NCBI GenBank assembly: GCA_949291295.1
Contig: CASEVE010000005.1
Coordinates: 25,892-89,891 of the forward strand
Source of the DNA: an uncultured Olsenella sp.
Lineage (GTDB): Bacteria; Actinomycetota; Coriobacteriia; Coriobacteriales; Atopobiaceae
Length of the DNA: 64,000 bases
Reading direction: 5' to 3'
In this document: positions 54,511 to 63,960 of the stretch, one piece after another
Position numbering within the stretch: position 1 is the first letter of the stretch
How the letters are laid out: every line of letters begins with the position of its first letter
Program-made: the position numbers and the translations under genes
The notes under the pieces: generated by a model
Databases searched by the model: none
What the model was told of the DNA's origin: nothing
The model's input: only the letters and a program-made list of their open reading frames with translations

Positions 54511-55529
54511 CGGACGCCCTCCTCCTGGGCGTAGAGCGCCCGGAGCTTGGGCAGCACGACGGAGAGGGCCTGGTCAATGTCTCCCTCGACGGTAAATCCT
54601 GCTGCCGCGGGATGCCCGCCGCCGCCCATCTCACGAGCGACGCAGGAAATGTCGCGGTCGGACTTGGCGCGCAGATTTCCTCGCACCTTGCCGCCGGGAA
54701 CCTCCTTGAGGAAGAGCGCGATCTCAGAGCCGTCCACGCGTCGCACGAGGTCAACAAGACCGTCGCACTCCGCCACGGGCACCCCCGTTGCGGCAAAGTC
54801 CGCAGACGTAGCATAGCTGTATGCGATCTTGCCGCGCTCAAAGGTCGTGATGCGGCCCATGACCGTGGCGGAGAGGTGCAGGTAGCCCAAACGATCGCTC
54901 TGGTAGACCCTGAGCGCCACCTCCGACGGAGACGCGCCGGCATCCACCAGGGCGCTCGCCACGCGAAAGGCCTCACCGTTGGCGTTTTGATACTGGAAGC
55001 GACCGGTGTCCGTCATGAGGGCACAAAGCAGGCACTGGGCCATCGACGGCGTGAGAGATCCCTGAAGATGAAGCGCATACTCAGCTACGAGCACGCCCGC
55101 TGCGGCCGCCTCGGGACGAACGACGCCGGCGTCCCAGAAGTGCTCACCGGAGGGATGGTGGTCGAGCACGACGGCATGGGCAGAGCGCGCGAGCACTGCC
55201 TCGGCATCGGCGAGCCGACCGGGCTGCGAGAGGTCGACGCAGAAGAAGACGTCGGGCGAACCCTCGTACGACGCGGCACGCACAAGGCGGTCCGCGCCAG
55301 GAAGAAACTGGTAGATGCGGGGCACCACGTCATCATCGGCAAGAAGACCAACCACGGTCTTGTTGGGCCAACGCGTCTCGATGAGCTCGATGAGGGCAAG
55401 CTCAGATCCTAGGGCATCGCCGTCCGGTGAGGTGTGTGCGCACACAGCGATCGTCGAAGCATCCTCGAGGAGCCTCGTCACCTCGTCAAAGCTCGCGACT
55501 TGGGTCGCATCCTGAGCACAGCACGTCAA
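54507..55529 (-). CDS. nrnA: DHH-family oligoribonuclease/pAp phosphatase NrnA
   Basis: Degrades nanoRNA and pAp. 340 residues with DHH motif HTSPDGDALGSE near residue 33, VLDHHPSGEHF, and the C-terminal DHHA1 glycine motif REMGGGGHPAAAGF. TTG start with AGGAGG 5 nt upstream. Located between rbfA and truB-ribF as in many Gram-positive genomes. Confidence 0.93.
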   Translation of the reverse strand: MTCCAQDATQVASFDEVTRLLEDASTIAVCAHTSPDGDALGSELALIELIETRWPNKTVVGLLADDDVVPRIYQFLPGADRLVRAASYEGSPDVFFCVDLSQPGRLADAEAVLARSAHAVVLDHHPSGEHFWDAGVVRPEAAAAGVLVAEYALHLQGSLTPSMAQCLLCALMTDTGRFQYQNANGEAFRVASALVDAGASPSEVALRVYQSDRLGYLHLSATVMGRITTFERGKIAYSYATSADFAATGVPVAECDGLVDLVRRVDGSEIALFLKEVPGGKVRGNLRAKSDRDISCVAREMGGGGHPAAAGFTVEGDIDQALSVVLPKLRALYAQEEGVR

Positions 55530-55538
55530 GACGGCCTC

Positions 55539-55958
55539 CTATTCCTCATCGTTTGCGGAATCGGAGGCGCCATCGGCCGACTCGACCGGATAGCCAAACT
55601 CGTCCTTCTCGACAAAGAGCGTGGGCGGAACGTCCTCGAGCGCTCGACTGATGCGCTCGGCCTCGTCGGTGGTGGTGTCGATTCTGAAGTCGAGCTCAGG
55701 CGTCACGCGCCAGCCGAGCGAGCGGCCCAGCAGCGAGCGAATGCGACCCTTGGCGCGCGCGAGCGCGGCGGTCACCTCGTCATAGCGCTCCGCGTCACAG
55801 CTCACATAGGCGCGCAGATAGGACTTGTCGACGGAGACCTCAACCCCCGTGATGGTGACGAGCGCGAGGTCAGGGTCAGACACCTCAAAGAGCAGAATGT
55901 TCGCGAGCTTGACGCGAGCCTGCTCGTTGGTTCTTCTCGAATGCTGGTTCTGCTTCAT
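55539..55958 (-). CDS. rbfA: 30S ribosome-binding factor RbfA
   Basis: Cold-shock and 16S maturation factor with a KH-like fold. 139 residues from ATG 55958 (GGAG 6 nt upstream): NEQARVKLANILLFEVSDP, then ALVTITGVEVSVDKSYLRAYVS, LGWRVTPELDFRID. The acidic tail is not conserved. The longer in-frame reading from 56108 runs through infB and is rejected. A short gap of 59 nt separates it from infB. Confidence 0.95.
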   Translation of the reverse strand: MKQNQHSRRTNEQARVKLANILLFEVSDPDLALVTITGVEVSVDKSYLRAYVSCDAERYDEVTAALARAKGRIRSLLGRSLGWRVTPELDFRIDTTTDEAERISRALEDVPPTLFVEKDEFGYPVESADGASDSANDEE

Positions 55959-56017
55959 GGTCATCTCCAAAGGGTCCCCTCCCGCTACGGCGAGAGGGGA
56001 CCCCGTTACGCTCTGGA

Positions 56018-58651
56018 CTACTCGGTGCGTGCGACCTGCTCGATGCGATAGCCCTCGATCTGGTCGCCAGGCTTGACGTCCTGGAAGTTCTCCAGGCCAA
56101 TGCCGCACTCGAAGCCGGCCTTGACGCTCTTGACGTCGTCCTTGTAGCGACGCAGCGACGCGATCTTGCCGTCGTAGACCACGATACCGTCGCGAACGAG
56201 ACGCACCTGGTCGTCGCGGGAGATCTCGCCCTCCTGGATCATGCAGCCCGCGGCAATACCGACCTTGGGCACCTTGAAGGTGTCGCGAACCTCCGCGACG
56301 CCCGTCTGAACCTCGATCTCGGTGGGCTTGAGCATGCCGATGCGGGCAGCGTCGATGTCCTCGATGGCCTTGTAGATGACGCTGTAGGTACGAATCTCCA
56401 CGCCGTCGCGCTCGGCGGCAGTCTTGGCCTTAGCCTCCGGGCGCACGCCAAAGCCGATGATGATGGCGTTGGATGCGTCCGCGAGAATGACGTCGGTCTC
56501 GGTGATGGCGCCAACGGCGGAGTGAATCGTGTTGATGCGAACCTCGGACTGGTCCATCTTGTCGAGGGAGTCCTGAAGGGCCTCGATGGAGCCCTGGACG
56601 TCGGCCTTGATGATGAGGTTGAGCTCCTTGACCTCGGCGTCCGCCATGGTGTCGAAGAGGTTCTCGAGCGTGACGTGCTTCACGCGGTTCTGCTCCTCGA
56701 TGCGGGCCTTGAGGGCGCGCTGGTCCGCAAGATCGCGGGCGTCGCGCTCGTCATGGAAGACACGGAACTCGTCGCCGGCCATGGGCACGCTCTGAAGACC
56801 AAGAATCTCAACGGCGTCAGAGGGGCCGGCCTCGGTGACGGAGTTGCCCTTGGGATCGAGCATGGCGCGGACGCGACCGTAGGACATGCCGGCAACGAGG
56901 GCGTCGCCGATGTGAAGGGTGCCGCGCGTGACGAGCACGGTGGCAACGGAGCCGCGACCACGGTCAAGCTTGGCCTCAAGCACGTTGCCGGAGGCAAAGG
57001 TATCCGGGTTGGCCTTGAGCTCGAGGACATCGGCCTGAAGGATGACGGTCTCGAGAAGCTCGTCGATGCCGATCTTCTTCTTCGCGGAGATGTTGACGAA
57101 CATGTTCTGTCCGCCCCATTCCTCGGGGATGATGCCGTACTCGGTGAGCTCCTGGCGCACCTTGTCGGGGTTGGCACCGGGTTTGTCAATCTTGTTCACG
57201 GCCACGATGATGGGCACGCCGGCCGCCTTGGCGTGGTTGATCGACTCGATGGTCTGGGGCATGACGCCGTCGTCGGCCGCCACGATCAAGATGACGATGT
57301 CGGTCACCTTGGCGCCGCGGGCACGCATGGCCGTAAAGGTCTCGTGACCCGGGGTGTCGATGAAGGTGATGAGGCGGTCGTTGATCGTGACCTGGGAGGC
57401 GCCGATGGCCTGCGTGATGCCGCCGGCCTCGCCCTCGGCGACGCCCGTGTGACGGATGGCGTCGAGAAGCGACGTCTTGCCATGGTCGACGTGACCCATG
57501 ACCGTGACCACAGGCGGGCGCGGCTTGAGGTCGGCGGGGTCGTCGTAGAACGTGAAGGAGTTCTCCTCCTCCTTGGACATGACCTTGACGTCGCGGCCGA
57601 GGTCCTCCGCCACGAGCTCGATGAGCTCGTCGGACATGGACTCGGTGAGCGTGAGCGGGGTGCCCAGGAGGAAGAGGCGCTTGATGATGTCGTTGGCGGG
57701 GACGCCGAGAAGCTCGGCGAGGTCCTGGACCGTGGAGCCCTGCGGCACCTTGACGGTGTCGAGCTGCGAGAGGTCCTGGTCGTTTGCCAAGGCCTCCTCG
57801 ATGCGCTGCTCCATCGCGGCCTCCTCGGCCTGCTTCTGGCGACGCTCCTTGCGGCGCTTGCGGCGGCCGGTGGACTCACGGGACGCCTCCTCGACGGCAA
57901 CGCGCGCCTCCTCGAGGACGCGACTCCTGTTGTAGGCCTCAGCCTCGCGGGCCATGCGGCTGTAGCGGTCCTCGCCGTCGCCCTCGCCACGACGACCCTT
58001 CTTTCCACGGCGACGACCACCGGGCTCGGAGCTGGGCGCGGCAGACGCCGCAGGAGAGCTCGACTCGGGGGCAGCGTGGCGAGAGGGGGCATGACCGGAA
58101 TCGGCGGAACGGCGAGAGGAGCGGTTCTTCTCGGCCGCCTTCTTCTGCGCAGACTCCTCCGCCTGCTTCTTGAGAATCTCCTCCTGCTGGGCGATCTGAT
58201 CGAGGAGCGAGGTAAAGGACGGAACGCTCTTGGGGGCGTTGTCGCGGATGCGGTTTCTCTCTGCCTCCTCCTTAGCCTTGCGCTCGGCCTCGGCCTTCTC
58301 GGCCTCACGTGCCTTGCGCTCCGCCTCGGCGGCGGCGCGGCGACGCTCCTCCTCGGCGCGCTCGCGCTCGCGACGCTGCTCGGCGGCAATGCGCTCGGCC
58401 TCGGCCTTCTCGGCGGCGACGCGCGCCTCCTCGGCCTTGGCCTCCTCCTCGGCGCGCTTGGCGGCCTCGATCTCTGCGGCACGGGCCTCGAGGATGGGCT
58501 TGAGCTTCTTGCGGACCATGGAGACATAGGCATCCTCGAGCGTCGAGGACGCGGACTTGGCGGGAATCTTCATGTCCCGGAGATGGTCGAGCATCTCCTT
58601 GCTGGACATTCCATACTCTTTTGCGAGGTCATGTACGCGAGTCTTTGCCAT
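56018..58651 (-). CDS. infB: Translation initiation factor IF-2
   Basis: Initiator-tRNA-delivering GTPase. 877 residues: N-terminal helix-turn segment ([20 protein letters not shown]), a very long charged Ala/Glu/Arg coiled coil (about 60-160), Ser/Pro/Gly-rich linker, IF2-N subdomain 2 ([20 protein letters not shown]), G-domain with GHVDHGKT near 385-392, DTPGHETF and NKIDKPGA, then domains II-IV. The long Lys/Arg/Glu-rich N-terminus is usual for actinobacteria. Confidence 0.98.
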   Translation of the reverse strand: MAKTRVHDLAKEYGMSSKEMLDHLRDMKIPAKSASSTLEDAYVSMVRKKLKPILEARAAEIEAAKRAEEEAKAEEARVAAEKAEAERIAAEQRRERERAEEERRRAAAEAERKAREAEKAEAERKAKEEAERNRIRDNAPKSVPSFTSLLDQIAQQEEILKKQAEESAQKKAAEKNRSSRRSADSGHAPSRHAAPESSSPAASAAPSSEPGGRRRGKKGRRGEGDGEDRYSRMAREAEAYNRSRVLEEARVAVEEASRESTGRRKRRKERRQKQAEEAAMEQRIEEALANDQDLSQLDTVKVPQGSTVQDLAELLGVPANDIIKRLFLLGTPLTLTESMSDELIELVAEDLGRDVKVMSKEEENSFTFYDDPADLKPRPPVVTVMGHVDHGKTSLLDAIRHTGVAEGEAGGITQAIGASQVTINDRLITFIDTPGHETFTAMRARGAKVTDIVILIVAADDGVMPQTIESINHAKAAGVPIIVAVNKIDKPGANPDKVRQELTEYGIIPEEWGGQNMFVNISAKKKIGIDELLETVILQADVLELKANPDTFASGNVLEAKLDRGRGSVATVLVTRGTLHIGDALVAGMSYGRVRAMLDPKGNSVTEAGPSDAVEILGLQSVPMAGDEFRVFHDERDARDLADQRALKARIEEQNRVKHVTLENLFDTMADAEVKELNLIIKADVQGSIEALQDSLDKMDQSEVRINTIHSAVGAITETDVILADASNAIIIGFGVRPEAKAKTAAERDGVEIRTYSVIYKAIEDIDAARIGMLKPTEIEVQTGVAEVRDTFKVPKVGIAAGCMIQEGEISRDDQVRLVRDGIVVYDGKIASLRRYKDDVKSVKAGFECGIGLENFQDVKPGDQIEGYRIEQVARTE

Positions 58652-58711
58652 GTGACCTACCTTCCAGGAAAGACGGGCTCGCGCCCGGGACAGAACGTGG
58701 GAGCGTCGAGC

Positions 58712-59953
58712 TTAGATGAGGGAGTCAGGATCGGAGCTGACCTCGACGTTGGCCATCTGCTCGTGGACACCGCAGAAGCGAGAGCCCGGACGGGCCATGT
58801 TGCGGCACTGAATGCCGTTGGCGCCAACGTACTCGCAGCGGTGCTCACCCTCCTCGACAACGGCGTCCTCAACGGTGGCGCGGGGAAGGTCCTTGAGGAC
58901 GCCCGCGGCGAGGGACTCGTTTTTGATGTCGATGTGCAGGCCGGTCAGTCGAGCGGCAAGGCGCGCGTTCTGACCCTCCTTGCCAATGGCGAGAGAGAGC
59001 TGGTCGTCGGGCACGATGACCGTGGCATAGTTGGTCTCGGGATCAATGACCACGCGAGAGACGCGAGCCGGGGAAAGAGCGGCGGCAACGCACTTGGCGG
59101 GGTCGTCGCTCCAGAGAACAACGTCGACGCGCTCTCCTCGGAGCTCGGAGACCACGGTGCGAACGCGGCTGCCCTTCGGGCCGACGCAGGCGCCCACCGG
59201 ATCGAGGCGGTCGTCGTTAGAGGAAACAGCGACCTTGGAGCGGATGCCAGGCTCGCGCGCAATGCTGCGAACGTCGACAATGCCGTCGTAGACCTCGGGA
59301 ACCTCAAGCTCAAAGAGACGACGGAGCAGGTCGGGGTGGGTACGGGAGACCACGATGGGCGGGCGCTGGCGCTCGCCGCGAACCACGGGCTGCGTGGAGT
59401 TGGGGTCGCGCACGTCGATGATGATGGCCTTGATGCGCTGGTTGTGACCATAGCGCTCGCCGGCGGGGCGCTCGTTTCGCTCCTCGGGGTAGCGACGCTG
59501 GTCAAAATGGGGAAGCTCGGCCTCGACGCCCTCGCGAATCTTGATGATCGTAAAGTCCGGCGTGGTCTGAAGGACGGTACCGGTGATGATGTCACCGATG
59601 CGCTGAGAGAACTCCTCGTAGATCTGCTGACGCGCGGCGTTGCGGACGATGGCCCTGATCTCTGCCTTGGCGTGCTGGGCGGCGATGCGGCTCGTGTCGG
59701 GCGGGGTCACGTCAACCTCGTCGAACTCGCTGTACTCACCGGTCTCCGGGTCCTCCTCGCCCTTGGGGACAAGCTCATAGACATAGACCTTGCCCGTGGT
59801 GCGGTCAATGGTCACGCGCGCACCAAAGGGAAGGTGAAGGACGTCCGCATAGCTCTTGGCAAGCGACTGCTCGAGTCGCTCGATGAGATAGAGCTGGTCA
59901 ATGTGTCGGTCCTTGCAGAGCTCCTCAAGAGCTGTCATCATCTCAGAGGCCAT
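58712..59953 (-). CDS. nusA: Transcription termination/antitermination factor NusA with Cys/His tail
   Basis: 413 residues from ATG 59953 (AAGGAG 7 nt upstream): N-terminal RNAP-binding domain, S1 domain (GDIITGTVLQTTPDFTIIKI), KH1 (DPVGACVGPKGSRVRTVVSE) and KH2 (SLAIGKEGQNARLAARLTG). The C-terminus lacks acidic repeats and instead ends with CX9CX10CX2H (C373, C383, C394, H397) in an RCEYVGANGIQC...GSRFCGVH context, probably a small zinc motif. The usual next gene ylxR is absent. The in-frame extension to 60175 crosses rimP and is rejected. Confidence 0.95.
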   Translation of the reverse strand: MASEMMTALEELCKDRHIDQLYLIERLEQSLAKSYADVLHLPFGARVTIDRTTGKVYVYELVPKGEEDPETGEYSEFDEVDVTPPDTSRIAAQHAKAEIRAIVRNAARQQIYEEFSQRIGDIITGTVLQTTPDFTIIKIREGVEAELPHFDQRRYPEERNERPAGERYGHNQRIKAIIIDVRDPNSTQPVVRGERQRPPIVVSRTHPDLLRRLFELEVPEVYDGIVDVRSIAREPGIRSKVAVSSNDDRLDPVGACVGPKGSRVRTVVSELRGERVDVVLWSDDPAKCVAAALSPARVSRVVIDPETNYATVIVPDDQLSLAIGKEGQNARLAARLTGLHIDIKNESLAAGVLKDLPRATVEDAVVEEGEHRCEYVGANGIQCRNMARPGSRFCGVHEQMANVEVSSDPDSLI

Positions 59954-59978
59954 GTTCGTCTCCTTACCTCGTAATTTC

Positions 59979-60467
59979 CTACGCCGAGAAGTCCGGCTTG
60001 ATCGTGCACTTCTTGATGCTGTCAAAGGGAAGCTCGACGCGCTCGCCGTCAACCTCGAGAGCCACCGTCTCGCAGCCTGCCTCCCCATCGATACCCAGAA
60101 GAACGCCCGTGTAGCGACGTCTCCCCTCGCCCGGGCCAAGCCCGACGGCAACGGTCTGCCCAGCAAAGCGCGCAAAGTCGCGCGGCTTGCGAAGGGGGCG
60201 CGCCATACCCGGGGAAGAGACCTCGAGCGTAAAGCTTGAGGGGATGGGGTCGAGCTCGTCGATGGCAGCAGAGATCCACTCGGTTTCCGCGGTCACCTCG
60301 TCGAGCGTGATCGTGGGAGCATCCTCGTCTGCGTGGTCGATGCGGACGCGCACGCATGGTGCCTTGCTTGCGCCAACGACCTCAACGTCAACGACGTCGA
60401 TGCCGCGCTTGTCGGCAAGGGGCTCAAGCGCATCGATGATGGTCTGCTCAAGGCCGGCCTTAGGCAT
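59979..60467 (-). CDS. rimP: Ribosome maturation factor RimP
   Basis: 30S assembly factor, 162 residues: LADKRGIDVVDVEVVGASKAP, the signature YTLEVSSPGMARPL-type segment (FTLEVSSPGMARPLRKPRDF) and a C-terminal SH3-like domain ending in KKCTIKPDFSA. ATG with GAAGGAGG. First gene of the rimP-nusA-infB operon, with a good promoter at 60554-60582. Confidence 0.95.
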   Translation of the reverse strand: MPKAGLEQTIIDALEPLADKRGIDVVDVEVVGASKAPCVRVRIDHADEDAPTITLDEVTAETEWISAAIDELDPIPSSFTLEVSSPGMARPLRKPRDFARFAGQTVAVGLGPGEGRRRYTGVLLGIDGEAGCETVALEVDGERVELPFDSIKKCTIKPDFSA

Positions 60468-60553
60468 GCATCCTCCTTCGCATACATACAGAAAGGAAGC
60501 GGGGCGAGACGTTACACCCCACTTCCTACGGTTACTGCTTCGAATACGCTGCT

Positions 60554-60582
60554 AGTGTACGGTGTTTCTCGGCCTGCGTCAA
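60554..60582 (-). promoter_or_regulatory. rimP-nusA-infB operon promoter
   Basis: On the minus strand TTGACG (60582-60577, 5 of 6) and TACACT (60559-60554, 4 of 6) are exactly 17 nt apart. Start near 60547; about 80-nt leader to rimP with a GC-rich stem (GGGGTG/CACCCC-like, 60500-60520). Confidence 0.7.
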
Positions 60583-60645
60583 CCAAGGCTCCACGAGAAC
60601 CCCACAAGCCCCCACCAGCGGAGCCCACAGGTCTACAACCCATGG

Positions 60646-60853
60646 TGCTCAAAACGAGATTTGAGCAATCGGCGCGCTCAAATCTAGCTTTTGAGCACAG
60701 CTGCTTCAACTCAAGGTCCTTCTCGCCGATAAAACCCCATTTGCGAGAAGTACGGTCTAAGCCCGAGCCAGATAACTGTGGCCCCCACAACACCCACGAC
60801 GCTCAATTAACTTATTTGAGCGCTACGTTTACACAAACCTCAGATTTGAGCAC
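60646..60853. repeat. TTTGAGC/GCTCAAA half-site cluster
   Basis: Seven half-sites: TGCTCAAA 60646-60653, TTTGAGCA 60660-60667, GCTCAAA 60676-60682, TTTTGAGC 60689-60696, GCTCAA 60801-60806, TTTGAGCG 60815-60822, TTTGAGCAC 60845-60853. They form three small palindromes; in each pair TTTGAGC recurs at about 30 nt (60660/60690 and 60815/60845). Confidence 0.7.
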
Positions 60854-60951
60854 ACCCGTCACTCAGACTGTGAGTTGTGCACCAGAAGCCCTGCCAGCAT
60901 GAGGCTGCGTAACAAGAATGTCCCACCGCCAGCGCGTGAGGGCCAAATCGC

Positions 60952-61023
60952 GCGAACCCCGCCGACCTTCCGGAGAGAAGTTCCGCGCAGCGCACTTCTC
61001 GCAGGAAGGTCGGCGGGGTTCGC
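60952..61023. repeat. Conserved-loop palindromic element, copy 2
   Basis: Perfect inverted repeat with 20-nt arms (60952-60971 and 61004-61023; left arm GCGAACCCCGCCGACCTTCC) around a 32-nt loop (60972-61003). The loop matches copy 1 (17187-17218) at 28 of 32 positions, including AGAGAAGTT and GCGCACTTCTCG; the arms share no clear sequence with copy 1. It lies 15 nt after the leuS stop. Confidence 0.88.
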
Positions 61024-61038
61024 CCCACGCGTGAGGTC

Positions 61039-63600
61039 CTACACCGCCACGATGTTGACCAGGCGTCCCTTGATGACGATGATCTTCTTGATGTCCTTGC
61101 CGGCGAGCTGCTCGGCAACGGCGGCCTTGGCGGCCTCGGCGACCTCGTCGTCCGTGGCGTCGGCGGCGACCATCACGCGGCCGCGCACCTTGCCCTTGAT
61201 CTGAACCGCGATCTCGACCTCGTCGGCCTTGGCGGCATCGGCGTCGAACTCGGGCCAGGCGGCGTTGTAGACGGAGCCCTCCTGGGCCAGCGCCTTGTGC
61301 CAGAGCTCCTCGGCCCAGTGCGGGCAGATCGGCGCGAGCATCGTCACGATTGCGTGCGCCACGGCAAAGCTAAGCGCCGGGTCGCGCTGCTCGGGCGCCA
61401 CGTCGTTCACGTACTTGGAAGCCGCGTTGGTGATCTCCATGACGGCGGAGATGGCAGTGTTGAACTGGCCGCGGTCGAAGTCGGTGGTACACTTGATGCC
61501 CATGCCGTTGAGCGTGCGCCAGAGCTCCTTGCCGGCCGCGTCAAGCGTGCCCGCGCTCACGGCGCCGGCGGCCGCACCCTGGCTGAGCAGCCAGACCACG
61601 CGCCACGCGCGCTTGATGAAGCGGTTGGCGCCGGCGACGGCCTCCTCGTCCCAGTTGAAGTCCTTCTCGGGCGGGGCGATGAAGAGGATGGCCAGGCGCA
61701 TGGTGTCCGCGCCGTAGGGCTCGATCACCGAGGACGGCGGCACGACGTTGCCCTTGGACTTGGACATGGTATCGCCGTTGGCGTCCTTGACCATGCCCTG
61801 GCAGAGCAAGTTCTCAAAGGGCTCGTCGATGCCGATCATGCCGAGGTCGCGCAGGACCTTGGTGAAGAATCGGCTGTAGAGCAGGTGCAGGATGGCGTGC
61901 TCGATGCCGCCGATGTAGTTGTCCACCGGCATCCAGCGGTCCACAGCCTCGCGCGAGAAGGGCAGCTCCTCGTTGTGCGGGTCGCAGTAGCGCAGGTAGT
62001 ACCAGCTGGAGCACGTGAAGGTGTCCATGGTGTCGGTGATGCGCTTGGCCGGCTTGCCGCACTTGGGGCACGTGGTCTCGTAGAACGGCGCGTAGGCAGC
62101 GAGCGTCTCGCCTGCGCCGAGGTCGAGCGCATCGGGCAGCGTGACGGGCAGGTCCTCGTAGGGCACCGGCACGTCGCCGCAGTCGTCGCAGTGGATCATC
62201 GGGATGGGGTTGCCCCAGTAGCGCTGACGGCTAATGAGCCAGTCGCGCAGGCGGAACTGCACCATCTTGCGGCCGAGGCCCTGCTGCCCAAGCCAGTCGA
62301 TGATGGCGTCGACGGCCTCAGAGTGCTTGCCGCCCTTCATGCCGGTGAACTGGCCAGACTGCACGAGGTAGCCCTCGGCCTCCATCGCGTGGTCCCAGTC
62401 GACGGAGGTCACCACGAGCTCGCGCTCGTCCTTGAGCTGCTCGTACAGCGGGTCGTCCTTCTCGCAGATGATCGGGGCGATCTCGAGGCCGTACTTCTTG
62501 GCGAAGTCGAAGTCGCGCTGGTCGCCGCAGGGCACGCCCATGACGGCGCCGGTGCCGTAGTCCATGAGGACGTAGTCGGCGACCCAGATCGGGGCTGGGC
62601 GGCCGTTCACCGGGTTGATGACGTAACGGCCCGTGAAGACGCCGTGCTTCTCGCGCTCGGAGCCCTGGCGGTCGACCGAGGAAACCTTCTCCGCGTTGGC
62701 CTTGAGCTCGAGGAAGGCCTCCTCGCGCTCGGTGCCGGCCACGAGCTCCGCGGCGAGCGGGCTCTCGGGCGGCAGCAGGAAGAAGCTCACGCCAAAGAGC
62801 GTGTCCGGGCGCGTGGTGAAGACAGTGATCTTGGTGTCGGTGGGGGTCACGCCGTCTTCTGCAGCCAGCGTGAAGTCGATCTCGGCGCCCTCGGAGCGGC
62901 CGATCCAGTTGGCCTGCATCGCGCGGACGCGCTCGGGCCACTTGCCCTCGAGCTTCCCCAGGTCATCGAGCAGCTCCTGGGCATAGTCGGTGATCTTGAA
63001 GTACCACTGGGAGAGCGCGCGCTTCTCGGGCACCGAGCCGCAGCGCCAGCACTTGCCATCCACGACCTGCTCGTTGGCAAGGACGGTCTGGCAGCCGGGG
63101 CACCAGTTCACCGGCGAGTTGTCGCGGTAGACGAGGCCCTTCTCCCACATCTTGAGGAAGATCCACTGGCCCCACTTGTAGTACTCGGGGTCGCAGGTGT
63201 TGAACATGCGGTCGTAGTCGTAGGAGAAGCCCATGCGGCGCATGGTCTTGGTGGCCTGCGCGATGTTCTGGTGCGTCCAGACGCTCGCCTGCGTGTTGTG
63301 CTTGATGGCGGCGTTCTCGGCGGGCAGGCCAAAGGCGTCGTAGCCCATCGGGTGCAGCACGTCAAAGCCGCGCATGCGGGCCTGGCGCGCCATGGCGTCG
63401 CCGATCGTGTAGTTGCGCGCGTGACCCATGTGCAGGTCGCCGGAGGGGTACGGGAACATCTCAAGCACGTACTTCTTGGGCTTCTCGGGGCTCTCCTCGG
63501 TCTTGTAGAGCTCCTCGGCGTCCCATTCCGCCTGCCAGCGGGTCTCGATCTCCTCGGCGTCGTAGGCCGGGACCTCAAAGTTCTTCTCGGCGTCGCTCAT
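61039..63600 (-). CDS. leuS: Leucyl-tRNA synthetase
   Basis: Class Ia aminoacyl-tRNA synthetase, 853 residues from ATG 63600 (AAGGAG 8 nt upstream). HIGH-type motif [10 protein letters not shown] ending at residue 60, CP1 editing domain with TTRPDTLFG and [15 protein letters not shown], a Cys zinc-type segment ([22 protein letters not shown]), and TMSKSKGN near residues 610-617. Single-gene unit with its own extended -10 promoter; no T-box leader is seen. Confidence 0.98.
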   Translation of the reverse strand: MSDAEKNFEVPAYDAEEIETRWQAEWDAEELYKTEESPEKPKKYVLEMFPYPSGDLHMGHARNYTIGDAMARQARMRGFDVLHPMGYDAFGLPAENAAIKHNTQASVWTHQNIAQATKTMRRMGFSYDYDRMFNTCDPEYYKWGQWIFLKMWEKGLVYRDNSPVNWCPGCQTVLANEQVVDGKCWRCGSVPEKRALSQWYFKITDYAQELLDDLGKLEGKWPERVRAMQANWIGRSEGAEIDFTLAAEDGVTPTDTKITVFTTRPDTLFGVSFFLLPPESPLAAELVAGTEREEAFLELKANAEKVSSVDRQGSEREKHGVFTGRYVINPVNGRPAPIWVADYVLMDYGTGAVMGVPCGDQRDFDFAKKYGLEIAPIICEKDDPLYEQLKDERELVVTSVDWDHAMEAEGYLVQSGQFTGMKGGKHSEAVDAIIDWLGQQGLGRKMVQFRLRDWLISRQRYWGNPIPMIHCDDCGDVPVPYEDLPVTLPDALDLGAGETLAAYAPFYETTCPKCGKPAKRITDTMDTFTCSSWYYLRYCDPHNEELPFSREAVDRWMPVDNYIGGIEHAILHLLYSRFFTKVLRDLGMIGIDEPFENLLCQGMVKDANGDTMSKSKGNVVPPSSVIEPYGADTMRLAILFIAPPEKDFNWDEEAVAGANRFIKRAWRVVWLLSQGAAAGAVSAGTLDAAGKELWRTLNGMGIKCTTDFDRGQFNTAISAVMEITNAASKYVNDVAPEQRDPALSFAVAHAIVTMLAPICPHWAEELWHKALAQEGSVYNAAWPEFDADAAKADEVEIAVQIKGKVRGRVMVAADATDDEVAEAAKAAVAEQLAGKDIKKIIVIKGRLVNIVAV

Positions 63601-63637
63601 CTGCGTGACTCCTTCGTGTGCGATGGTCAACCGTCAC

Positions 63638-63646
63638 ATTGTAGCA
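63638..63646 (-). promoter_or_regulatory. leuS promoter (extended -10)
   Basis: TG-C-TACAAT on the minus strand: hexamer 63643-63638 with 5 of 6 matches plus the TG extension. The -35 is weak. The start would fall about 30 nt before the leuS ATG. Confidence 0.5.
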
Positions 63647-63688
63647 GCTCAGGTGCACTTGGCGAGAAGAACGTGCGTTGCCGTTGTC

Positions 63689-63923
63689 AACTCGCTTGAA
63701 GTCACGGTTTCGACGCCCAAAGCGTGACTTTGCACGAGTTGGTTAACGGCGACTCGCTCGTTGTCACGGTTTCGGCGCCCAGAGCGTGACTTTGCGCGAG
63801 CTGAGCAAGAACTCGCTAAATCTCACGCTTTCTGACGTCAAAGCGTGACTTTCAACGAGCTGCCGAGAAGAACTCGCTCGTTGTCACGGTTTCGGCACCC
63901 AAAGCGTGACTTTGCACGAGCTG
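63689..63923. repeat. Four tandem ~60-bp palindromic repeats
   Basis: Units start at 63689, 63751, 63810 and 63871 (spacings 62, 59 and 61 nt). Each about 53-nt unit reads ACTCGCT..TTGTCACGGTTTC, a short centre, then AAAGCGTGACTTTGC and ACGAGCTG. Within a unit GTCACG pairs with CGTGAC, and CTCG with CGAG, so each can fold as a stem-loop. Units 1, 2 and 4 are nearly identical; unit 3 is more diverged in its left half. Confidence 0.88.
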
Positions 63924-63960
63924 ATGCGCGCGCGAGCCCAAGCACACTCAGATATAGCGA

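Larger units (their letters stand above)
60468..61038. other. leuS-rimP intergenic region
   Basis: 571 nt without a gene. From rimP outward: leader (60468-60547), promoter (60554-60582), a cluster of TTTGAGC/GCTCAAA half-sites (60646-60853), and a conserved-loop hairpin (60952-61023) just past the leuS stop. Minus-strand reading frames of about 90 codons here run through the promoter or the hairpin and have no ribosome site or homology. Confidence 0.7.

Noticed and set aside
56522..59974. 1150-codon plus-strand open frame antisense to infB and nusA
   Set aside because: It lies in the frame whose stop codons correspond to TTA, CTA and TCA in the real genes, which are rare codons in GC-rich genomes. 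The translation is low-complexity and Leu/Gly/Val/Asp-rich, with no domain.
60512..60793. 93-codon minus-strand frame between leuS and rimP
   Set aside because: It runs through the rimP promoter and the TTTGAGC palindromes, lacks a ribosome site, and has no recognisable homologue.
60840..61118. 92-codon minus-strand frame over the end of leuS and the conserved-loop hairpin
   Set aside because: It overlaps leuS in another frame and encodes the repeat; the related frame over the 17168 element shows that the shared peptide comes from the repeated loop, not from a gene family.
63601..63688. T-box riboswitch upstream of leuS
   Set aside because: No T-box consensus or terminator/antiterminator pair is visible; the promoter candidate lies only about 30 nt before the start codon.
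63689..63923. CRISPR array
   Set aside because: The units are about 53 nt palindromes separated by only 6-10 nt, one unit is strongly diverged, and no spacers of 30 nt or cas genes are present.
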